Part shown: positions 1 to 5,521 of the stretch, in pieces
Numbering within the stretch: the stretch's first letter is position 1
Layout: every line of letters starts with the position of its first letter
Assembly (NCBI GenBank): GCA_014860175.1
Contig: JACZKF010000246.1
Span: 1-11,673 of the forward strand
Reading direction: 5' to 3'
Source: Desulfuromonadales bacterium
GTDB lineage: Bacteria; Desulfobacterota; Desulfuromonadia; Desulfuromonadales; JACZKF01
Length of the DNA: 11,673 bases
Program-made: the position numbers and the translations under genes
The notes under the pieces: model-generated
What the model was told of the DNA's origin: nothing
Seen by the model: the letters and a program-made list of their open reading frames with translations, nothing else
The model's database searches: none

Positions 1-161
1 GTCAATTTCCCTGCGCAAAGGGTAACGGTAGTCACGTTGTCAACACTGCTTGATATTTTGACGAGCGAGAGCAGAAAAGGTTTACGGTCCCCCTTTCCGC
101 GTTGACAGCGGCGAGCTGTCCCGTTAAGGTTTTCCTTTTTCGAAAACAGACCGGAGAGAAT
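1..161. other. Upstream non-coding stretch before the peptidase gene
   Basis: I find no convincing gene here; the left neighbour lies outside the window. The peptidase frame stays open back to an ATG at 102, but this part has no ribosome site. A weak plus-strand promoter can be drawn (TTGACG at 58-63, 17 bases, TTTACG at 81-86), but the match is too poor to list separately. This stretch is less G+C-rich than the gene that follows, as expected of a promoter region. Confidence 0.4.
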
Positions 162-1952
162 ATGCCGCCGACCGATTTGACCTGGGACCTCTCACCCCTT
201 TACGCCGACACCGACGATCCCCGCTGGGAGACGGAGCTGACCGAGGCCCGCGACCAGGCGCGGCAGTTCCGCCGCGATTTCCGCGGTCGCATCGCCTCCG
301 AACGGCTCTCTGCCGATCTGCTGGTCGCCGCCATCGGCAACTTCCAGGCGCTGCAGAAACGCGGCCTGCGCCCCTATCTGTACGCCCAGCTGCTCTTCTC
401 CGTCGACAGCAGCCAGGCGCGCCACCGGGCGCTGCTGGCCCGGGTGCGCGAGCTGTGGACGGCGATCAGCGAAGATACCCTCTTCTTCGAACTCGAGCTG
501 CTGCGGATCGACCAGGAGCGCTTCCTCAGCCTGCTCAAAGATCCGGAGGTGGCCGCCTATGGCCACTGGCTGCAGCAGCTGCGTGGGCACGCCCCCTATA
601 TCCTCAGCGAAGAGGTGGAGCAGGCGCTCAAGCGCAAGGACCTCACCGGTCGCGAGGCGTTCGTCCAGCTGTTTGAAGAGCTGACCTCTTCCTTTCGCTA
701 CCGGTTTCAGTTCCCGGGTGAAGAGAGCGAGCGGGAAGCGACCGGCGAGGAGCTCCTGGCCCTGCTCCACCACCCCGACCGGGAGGCGCGCGAGCGCGCT
801 TTGGCCGTCTTTCTCGAGCGACATGCCGAGCACGGCCTGACGCTGACCGCCTGTTTCAACAACATCCTCCTCGATCACGCCAAAGAAGTCGACCTGCGGC
901 GCTACCCCGATATCATGACTCCGACCCACCTGAGCAGCGAGACTGAACCGGCGATGGTGGAGCGAATGATGGAGGTGACCGAAGCCAATTACGGCCTGGC
1001 TCGGGAATACTTCGAGGTGAAGCGCCGCCTGCTGGGGCTGGAGCAGTTGAAGAACACCGATCTCTATGCGCCGCTGGGGGAGAGCCGGGAGTTTTCCTTC
1101 GAGGCGGCGCAGGAGCTGGTACTGGCGGCCTTTGCCGGTTTTTCTCCGCAGCTGGCGGAGACGGCGGCCGCCTTTTTCAGCGAGCGGCGGGTCGATGTGG
1201 CGCCGCGGCCGGGAAAAACCGGCGGCGCCTTCTGCATGGGGATGCTGCCGGGAACCGCCCCCTACCTGCTTCTCAACTACACCGGGAACCTGCGCGACGT
1301 CGCCACCCTTGCCCATGAGCTGGGGCACGGCGTCCACGTCGCCCTCTCCCAGGGGCAGAACCTGTTCCAGTACCAGGCGCCGCTGCCGATGGCGGAGACG
1401 GCAAGCGTCTTTGGCGAGATGCTGCTCACCCGTCACCTGCTCGATCGGGAGCCGGATCGCCGAGTCAAGATCGAGCTGCTCTGCGCCCGGCTGGAAGACG
1501 TCATCGCCACCACCTTTCGCCAGAACATGCTGACCCGGTTTGAGCTGGCGGTGCATCGGCGGCGCGCCGAAGGGCTGCTGGCGGCGGAAGACTACAGCGA
1601 GTTGTGGTGGGAAGAAAATCGCAAGCTGTTTGGCGAGGCGGTGGAGATGATCCCGGCCTACCGTTGGGGGTGGAGCTACATCAGTCATTTCATCCACGCC
1701 CGCTTCTACTGCTACAGCTATGTCTTCGGTGAACTGCTGACCCTCGCCCTGTACCAGAAATACCGGGAAGAGGGGAACTCTTTCGTCCCCAAGTACCTGG
1801 AGCTGCTGGCCGCCGGCGGCAGCCGCCCGCCAAAGGAGCTGCTGCGCCCCCTCGGCATCGATCTGGCCGATCCCGACTTCTGGCAAAAAGGGTACGATTT
1901 TGTCCGGGAGTTGCTGGAGGAGCTGAAGGGACTGGTGGGGGAGAATAAATGA
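162..1952 (+). CDS. pepF: Oligoendopeptidase F, M3-family zinc metallopeptidase
   Basis: This is a cytoplasmic zinc endopeptidase of family M3 that cuts short oligopeptides, helping peptide turnover. The product is 596 residues, the usual size for PepF-type enzymes. The zinc-binding HELGH motif is at residues 385-389: His385 and His389 bind zinc and Glu386 is catalytic. Glu412, in the following ETASVFGE segment, is the expected third ligand. Near the C-terminus, an IxHxxxxFYxYxYxFG-like stretch (about residues 505-525) matches the conserved substrate-binding His/Tyr region. The start at 162 is chosen because GGAG lies at 153-156 with five bases of spacing; an in-frame ATG at 102 has no such site and would add 20 poorly conserved-looking residues. 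It appears monocistronic: the toxin-antitoxin cassette downstream has its own promoter. The family is confident; peptide specificity is inferred. Confidence 0.93.
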   Translation: MPPTDLTWDLSPLYADTDDPRWETELTEARDQARQFRRDFRGRIASERLSADLLVAAIGNFQALQKRGLRPYLYAQLLFSVDSSQARHRALLARVRELWTAISEDTLFFELELLRIDQERFLSLLKDPEVAAYGHWLQQLRGHAPYILSEEVEQALKRKDLTGREAFVQLFEELTSSFRYRFQFPGEESEREATGEELLALLHHPDREARERALAVFLERHAEHGLTLTACFNNILLDHAKEVDLRRYPDIMTPTHLSSETEPAMVERMMEVTEANYGLAREYFEVKRRLLGLEQLKNTDLYAPLGESREFSFEAAQELVLAAFAGFSPQLAETAAAFFSERRVDVAPRPGKTGGAFCMGMLPGTAPYLLLNYTGNLRDVATLAHELGHGVHVALSQGQNLFQYQAPLPMAETASVFGEMLLTRHLLDREPDRRVKIELLCARLEDVIATTFRQNMLTRFELAVHRRRAEGLLAAEDYSELWWEENRKLFGEAVEMIPAYRWGWSYISHFIHARFYCYSYVFGELLTLALYQKYREEGNSFVPKYLELLAAGGSRPPKELLRPLGIDLADPDFWQKGYDFVRELLEELKGLVGENK

Positions 1953-2002
1953 GTTCGCTACCCTGCCCACCCCCCGGAGGTTCTATATTCGCCTGCGACT
2001 GA

Positions 2003-2049
2003 CAGGACCCTGCCATCCACACCTAGGGCTCGACCAGGTGGCGGTCCTG
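2003..2049. repeat. Imperfect inverted repeat between pepF and ccdA
   Basis: CAGGACC (2003-2009) pairs with GGTCCTG (2043-2049), and after a two-base bulge GCCA pairs with TGGC, giving an 11-pair interrupted stem with a loop of about 23 bases that contains the palindrome CCTAGG. There is no T run on either side, so it is not a standard intrinsic terminator. It lies at the edge of the A+T-richer ccd cassette and could be a factor-dependent end for pepF, a remnant of insertion, or chance. Confidence 0.4.
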
Positions 2050-2084
2050 ATCTCGAGAAGGTGGCCTGCCGGTTGTGAGGGCTC

Positions 2085-2113
2085 TTGACAACAGCGTTGG
2101 CGCATGACAAGAT
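2085..2113 (+). promoter_or_regulatory. Promoter of ccdAB
   Basis: A perfect -35 box TTGACA (2085-2090) is followed after 17 bases by CAAGAT (2108-2113). The weaker -10 box is helped by a TG one base upstream (2105-2106), the extended -10 arrangement. The expected transcription start falls inside the inverted repeat that begins at 2112, so a repressor bound there would block initiation. Confidence 0.65.
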
Positions 2114-2136
2114 ATGCGCATACGTTACGCGCATAT
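2112..2136 (+). promoter_or_regulatory. Palindromic operator of ccdAB
   Basis: ATATGCGC (2112-2119) is repeated inverted as GCGCATAT (2129-2136), centred on 2124 with two further matching pairs inside. The left half alone contains a perfect 10-base palindrome, TATGCGCATA (2113-2122). It overlaps the end of the -10 box and ends just before the ccdA ribosome site. CcdA-type antitoxins bind operator palindromes through a ribbon-helix-helix N-terminus, with CcdB as co-regulator, so this is the obvious autoregulatory site. The palindrome is seen; binding is inferred. Confidence 0.6.
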
Positions 2137-2146
2137 GGAGGACGCA

Positions 2147-2398
2147 ATGAAGCCACAGAGAATTTACGATGAGTCTGCGCCGAAGCGCCCTGTAAACCTC
2201 ACTGCCAATTCCGAGCTTGTGTCTCTGGCAAAAAAGGCCAATATCAACCTGTCGCAGGCATTCGAGGAGGCAATTCTCTCCAAGGTGCGCTTGGCACAGG
2301 AGCAGCAGTGGCTTGATGAAAACAAAGAAGGGATTGCGGCCTACAACGAGCGCATTGCGCGCAACGGCATATTTGGAGCCAGTAAGAGGAGGTTCTAG
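2147..2398 (+). CDS. ccdA: CcdA-family type II antitoxin
   Basis: This is the antitoxin of a ccd module; it binds CcdB, frees DNA gyrase from it, and represses its own operon. The product is 83 residues. Residues about 13-18 form the predicted DNA-contacting beta strand, and residues about 20-50 the two helices of a ribbon-helix-helix fold. The tail from Trp55 (W..EN..GI..YN..I...G.F, residues 55-76) closely follows the toxin-binding C-terminal segment of CcdA. The start at 2147 has GGAGG at 2137-2141 with ideal spacing; an in-frame ATG at 2114 would lie within the operator. The stop codon TAG overlaps the GTG start of ccdB (TAGTG), so the two are translationally coupled. Base composition (31/60 G+C at 2161-2220) is well below that of the neighbours, suggesting acquisition by transfer. 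Confidence 0.9.
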   Translation: MKPQRIYDESAPKRPVNLTANSELVSLAKKANINLSQAFEEAILSKVRLAQEQQWLDENKEGIAAYNERIARNGIFGASKRRF

Positions 2399-2712
2399 TG
2401 GCCCAGTTCGATGTTTACGAAAACGAGGAACCAACCTCCAGGAACGAAATCCCTTACTTGCTCGATGTCCAGAATGCCATTCATGCAGGCCTGTCGACGC
2501 GTGTCATCGTCCCGCTCGTGATAACGTCTTCCCCCAGAGAAAAGGTGGACAAACTCTGCCCGCAATTTCAGGTTTTAGGGCAGCGGGTGATGATGTCAAC
2601 GCCAGAGATTGGGAGCTACCCCATCGGAGATTTACGGCACTCTGTAGCGTCTCTCCGAGAGCATCGCACGGAAATAATTTCCGCTATCGACTTTCTCCTG
2701 AGCGGCTTTTAG
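2398..2712 (+). CDS. ccdB: CcdB-family toxin, predicted gyrase poison
   Basis: CcdB toxins trap DNA gyrase on cleaved DNA; the protein works as a dimer and is neutralised by CcdA. At 104 residues it has the usual length. The N-terminal FDVYENE..., the DVQN segment and the VIVPL strand follow the CcdB fold, and the last helix ends in IDFLLSGF. The F-plasmid toxin ends with Trp-Gly-Ile, residues needed for gyrase poisoning. Here the Trp is Ser and the last residue Phe. Chromosomal CcdB proteins such as that of Vibrio fischeri, as I recall, also lack this Trp, so activity is not excluded. The start is GTG at 2398, overlapping the ccdA stop; AGGAGG (2387-2392) lies five bases upstream inside the ccdA tail. 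The GTG start and coupling should keep toxin below antitoxin. Confidence 0.88.
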   Translation: MAQFDVYENEEPTSRNEIPYLLDVQNAIHAGLSTRVIVPLVITSSPREKVDKLCPQFQVLGQRVMMSTPEIGSYPIGDLRHSVASLREHRTEIISAIDFLLSGF

Positions 2713-2729
2713 CGCCGCCCTTCGGGGAC

Positions 2730-2764
2730 CCTCTCCCTCAGGAAGAGGGGAGGCTTTCTGTTTT
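2730..2764 (+). terminator. Possible terminator after ccdB
   Basis: CCTCTCC (2730-2736) can pair with GGGGAGG (2747-2753), with one G-U pair and a 10-base loop, followed on the plus strand by CTTTCTGTTTT (2754-2764). It overlaps the last codons of the convergent transketolase gene. The T tract is interrupted, so strength is uncertain. Confidence 0.4.
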
Positions 2765-4750
2765 CAGCAACTCCCGCACCTTCCCGACAATATTCTCCGC
2801 TGTAAAGCCGAAGTGTTTCAGCAGCACCCCTCCCGGCGCGCTGGCGCCGAAGCCGGTCATCCCGATCATCATCCCCCCCTCCAGCCCGACGTACCGTTCC
2901 CAGCCGAAGACGGAAGCCGCCTCGACGCTGACCCGCAGCCGGCAGGCCGGGGGGAGGACTTCTTGCCGATAGGCGACTTCCTGCCCCTCGAACAGCTCCC
3001 AGCTGGCCAGCGCGACGACCCGGGTGCCGACCCCCTCGCCTTGCAGTAGCTGGCGGGCGGCCAGGACGAGGTGCACCTCGGAGCCACTGGCGATGAGGAT
3101 CGCCTGCAGCTCCCCCTCTTCCCGGGCGAGAACGTACCCCCCCCGGCGAACGGCACTGGCAGGGGCCAGATCGGTGCGGTCGAGCACCGGCAGGTTCTGC
3201 CGGGTCAGGACCAGGGCGGTGGGGCCGCGGCGGTTCTCGAGGGCCAGACGCCAGGCTTCCGCCGTCTCGTTGGCATCGGCCGGGCGGATGACGGTCAGGT
3301 TCGGCACCGCCCGCAGGTTGGCGAGCTGTTCGATCGGCTGATGGGTCGGACCGTCCTCCCCCAGACCGATGGAGTCGTGGGTGAAGACGTAGATCGGCGC
3401 GATCCCCATCAGGGCGGCCAGGCGCATGGGGGGGCGCATGTAATCGGCAAAGATCAGAAAGGTGCCGCCGTAAGGGATCAGCCCCGGGGTGTGGGCCAGG
3501 CCGTTGAGGAGCGCCCCCATAGCATGCTCGCGCACCCCGAAGTGGAGATTGCGGCCGCTGCCGTAGGGGCCGAAGGAGCGCTCGCCGGTGAGGCCGGTGT
3601 TGTTGGACGGGGCGAGGTCGGCCGAGCCGCCGAGGAGCAGCGGCAGGCGGGCGGCCAGGGCATTGAGGACGATGCCGCTCGCCTTGCGGGTCGCCATCGC
3701 CCCGTCGGCCGGATCGAACTGCGGCAGGTTGGCGCTCCAGCCGTCCGGCAGGCCGCTGGTCATCTGCAGCCACGGGGTGAGGGGCGAGTCGTCGCCGGCG
3801 GCCAGCGCCTCGAAGCGCTCCTGCCAGGCCGCTTCCAGCGCCGCTCCCCGGGGGATGGCCTGGCGCATATGCTCCCGCACCGCCGGCGGGACTTCAAACT
3901 GCGCCTCCGGGTCGCGCCCGAGCAGCTCCTTGATCAGCCGAACCTCCGCCCCCCCCAGCGGTGCGCCGTGCGCTTCGGCCATCCCCCGCTTGTTGGGGGA
4001 ACCTTCGGCGATGTGGGTGCGGGCGATCAGCAGCGACGGGCGAGGGTCGCGTTGGGCCCGCTCCAGGGCCGGCTCGATGTCGAGGACGTTATCCCCCTCC
4101 ACCCGCTCCACGTGCCAGCCGTAGGCGAGAAAGCGGGTGGCGACCTCCTCGCTGAAGGCGAGGCGGGTCTCCCCCTCGATGGTGATGTAGTTGTCCAGAT
4201 AGAGGTAGATGAGAGTCCCCAGGCGCAAATGGCCGGCCAGGGAGGCCGCCTCCGCCGCCACCCCTTCCATCAGGTCGCCGTCGGAACAGAGGCCATAAAT
4301 CCGGTAATCGAACAGCTCCCGATCGACCTGCTCGGCCAGAAAACGGCCCCCCATCGCCATCCCGACGCCGACCGCGATCCCCTGGCCGGGGCCGGTGGTG
4401 GTCTCCACCCCGGGGGTGTGACCGTACTCGGGATGGCCCGGGGTCTGGCTGCCGAGCTGGCGAAAATTTTCCAGCTCCGTCAGCGGCAGGTCGTAACCAG
4501 TCAGGTGCAGCAGGTTATAGAGGAGCATGGAGGCGTGGCCGCAGGAGAGGATGAAGCGGTCGCGCCCGGGCCAGGCCGGGTTGCGGGGGTTGTGCCGCAG
4601 ATGGCGGGTGAACAGCAGGTAGCCGATGGGGGCGGCCTCCATCGGTGTCCCGGGGTGACCGGAGTTGGCCTTTTCGACCGCGTCGAGAGCGAGCAGGCGG
4701 ATGGTGTCGATGGCGGCGCCGGCCTGGCGCAGGTCGAGTTCAGGGAGCAT
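2738..4750 (-). CDS. tkt: Transketolase
   Basis: This thiamine-diphosphate enzyme moves two-carbon ketol units between sugar phosphates in the non-oxidative pentose phosphate pathway, in the cytoplasm. At 670 residues it has the normal full length. Conserved features are SGHPG near residue 32 (active-site His), the cofactor-binding SDGDLMEG...LDNYITIEG stretch (about 153-187), GVREHA with the catalytic Glu near residue 408, and GEDGPTHQP near residue 467. The domain order is N-terminal ThDP/PP, middle Pyr, C-terminal regulatory. The start at 4750 is preferred because GAGG (4758-4761) lies seven bases upstream; the ATG two codons earlier (4756) is only one base from that site. The promoter candidate is just upstream, divergent from the cyclotransferase gene. 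It ends 25 bases from ccdB, tail to tail. A degenerate GSDGD in place of the commoner GDG..MEG wording is the only small variation seen. Confidence 0.95.
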   Translation of the reverse strand: MLPELDLRQAGAAIDTIRLLALDAVEKANSGHPGTPMEAAPIGYLLFTRHLRHNPRNPAWPGRDRFILSCGHASMLLYNLLHLTGYDLPLTELENFRQLGSQTPGHPEYGHTPGVETTTGPGQGIAVGVGMAMGGRFLAEQVDRELFDYRIYGLCSDGDLMEGVAAEAASLAGHLRLGTLIYLYLDNYITIEGETRLAFSEEVATRFLAYGWHVERVEGDNVLDIEPALERAQRDPRPSLLIARTHIAEGSPNKRGMAEAHGAPLGGAEVRLIKELLGRDPEAQFEVPPAVREHMRQAIPRGAALEAAWQERFEALAAGDDSPLTPWLQMTSGLPDGWSANLPQFDPADGAMATRKASGIVLNALAARLPLLLGGSADLAPSNNTGLTGERSFGPYGSGRNLHFGVREHAMGALLNGLAHTPGLIPYGGTFLIFADYMRPPMRLAALMGIAPIYVFTHDSIGLGEDGPTHQPIEQLANLRAVPNLTVIRPADANETAEAWRLALENRRGPTALVLTRQNLPVLDRTDLAPASAVRRGGYVLAREEGELQAILIASGSEVHLVLAARQLLQGEGVGTRVVALASWELFEGQEVAYRQEVLPPACRLRVSVEAASVFGWERYVGLEGGMMIGMTGFGASAPGGVLLKHFGFTAENIVGKVRELLKTESLPSS

Positions 4751-4779
4751 GGGCATACCTCGGTAAGGGATGGTAAGGC

Positions 4780-4808
4780 ATTGAAGCAGGATCGGGGGAA
4801 GAATGCAA
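4780..4808 (-). promoter_or_regulatory. Candidate promoter of tkt
   Basis: On the minus strand TTGCAT (4803-4808) is followed by 17 bases and TTCAAT (4780-4785), with an extended -10 TG (TGC at 4786-4788). The expected start lies about 20 bases before the ribosome site of transketolase. Both boxes are imperfect, but the spacing and the TG are right. Confidence 0.4.
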
Positions 4809-4831
4809 GATGGGGGGAGCAGCGGTAAAAT
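4803..4831 (+). promoter_or_regulatory. Candidate promoter of the cyclotransferase gene
   Basis: TAAAAT (4826-4831) matches a -10 box at five of six positions and lies 17 bases after ATGCAA (4803-4808), a weak -35. The same hexamer read on the other strand is the candidate -35 of tkt, so the two divergent promoters may overlap and compete for polymerase. This is inference from box matches only. Confidence 0.3.
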
Positions 4832-4862
4832 AGAAAAGAAGATTTTCCCAAGGAGATCGATG

Positions 4863-5303
4863 ATGCTCTATTTTGCCTACGCCGACAATATGGATGTCGA
4901 TACCATGGCCGAACGGACCGTGACCTTCGAGAAGGTCTGCACCGGCAGAGCTCGCGACTATCGCCTGGTCTTCCAGAAGCCGGCCGCCGACGGCAGCGGT
5001 CGGGCCGACCTGGCAAACGATCGAGGAAACGTGGCCGAAGGGGTGATCTGGGATGTGCCGGAGAACAGCCTGGCCAATCTGGATGTCTACGAAGACGTGG
5101 AAAAGGGTCATTATCGACGCGATACGATCACCGTCCAGACCTCCCGCGGCGAAATGGTTTGCGTCACTTATCGGGCGGCCAAGTTTCGTCACGGGCTCAA
5201 ACCGACGAAAGAGTATCTGCAGACGATCCTGCGGGGGGCCGAAATGCACCGGCTTTCGCCGGATTATCTGACTTTCCTGCGCAGCCACGACACGGCGCAA
5301 TAG
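4863..5303 (+). CDS. Gamma-glutamylcyclotransferase-like protein
   Basis: The product resembles the gamma-glutamylcyclotransferase fold (GGCT/AIG2-like), whose members cleave gamma-glutamyl amino acids or related amides to 5-oxoproline and free amine in the cytoplasm. The 146-residue length fits. The N-terminal substrate loop reads YFAYADNM (residues 3-10) where most members have YGSNM. GRADLANDRG (46-55) and GVIWDV (60-65) follow, and LDVYEDVEKGHYRR (73-86) carries the likely catalytic Glu77. The start at 4863 has GGAG (4852-4855) seven bases away; an adjacent ATG at 4860 is the alternative. It lies divergent from tkt and converges on the glutamate-cysteine ligase gene, which makes a gamma-glutamyl compound. 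The family is fairly sure; the true substrate is unknown. Confidence 0.8.
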   Translation: MLYFAYADNMDVDTMAERTVTFEKVCTGRARDYRLVFQKPAADGSGRADLANDRGNVAEGVIWDVPENSLANLDVYEDVEKGHYRRDTITVQTSRGEMVCVTYRAAKFRHGLKPTKEYLQTILRGAEMHRLSPDYLTFLRSHDTAQ

Positions 5304-5309
5304 AAAAGT

Positions 5310-5365
5310 TTCAGGGCCGGCCACTGGGGGGAGGCATCCCCGAGTGACCGGCCCTGAAGGGTTTT
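5310..5365. terminator. Bidirectional hairpin terminator between ggct-like gene and gshA
   Basis: TTCAGGGCCGG (5310-5320) pairs perfectly with CCGGCCCTGAA (5348-5358); after one mismatch the stem continues with CACT/AGTG and can extend with GGGG/CCCC. TTTT follows at 5362-5365 on the plus strand, and AAAA at 5304-5307 gives a T run on the minus strand. It starts seven bases after the cyclotransferase stop, so it mainly ends that gene. Confidence 0.75.
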
Positions 5366-5471
5366 GCTAAGGAGTAGGAATGAAGAAGTTCGCCGGCTCG
5401 CCTGCCACAACAAGCCTTTGATGGTTCTGACTATACCCGGTGCGGCCAACGGTTGCCACGTGCCTTCTGGT

Positions 5472-5502
5472 AAAAAATCGGAGCCGATAAGGCGGAAGCC
5501 GA
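5472..5502 (-). terminator. Candidate terminator of gshA
   Basis: On the minus strand TCGG (5499-5502) pairs with CCGA (5478-5481), and an inner GCC pairs with GGC around a five-base loop, with an asymmetric internal bulge. A run of six T (5472-5477) follows directly. The stem is short, but the position, 20 bases after the gshA stop, is right. A second small hairpin, TGTGC/GCACA with a four-base loop (5504-5517), lies between it and the stop codon. Confidence 0.5.
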
Positions 5503-5521
5503 CTGTGCATCTGCACACCGG

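Noticed and set aside
192..1970. Long open frame antisense to pepF
   Set aside because: The plus strand carries a complete PepF with catalytic motif; the antisense protein is Gln/Arg/Gly-rich with no motif, as expected of G+C-rich mirror frames.
2003..2113. Integron attC site ahead of ccdAB
   Set aside because: Toxin-antitoxin cassettes often sit in integrons, but no GTTRRRY/RYYYAAC core pair is present and no integrase is seen.
3071..4828. Long open frame antisense to transketolase
   Set aside because: The minus strand is an unmistakable full-length transketolase; the plus frame has low-complexity composition and no recognisable domain.
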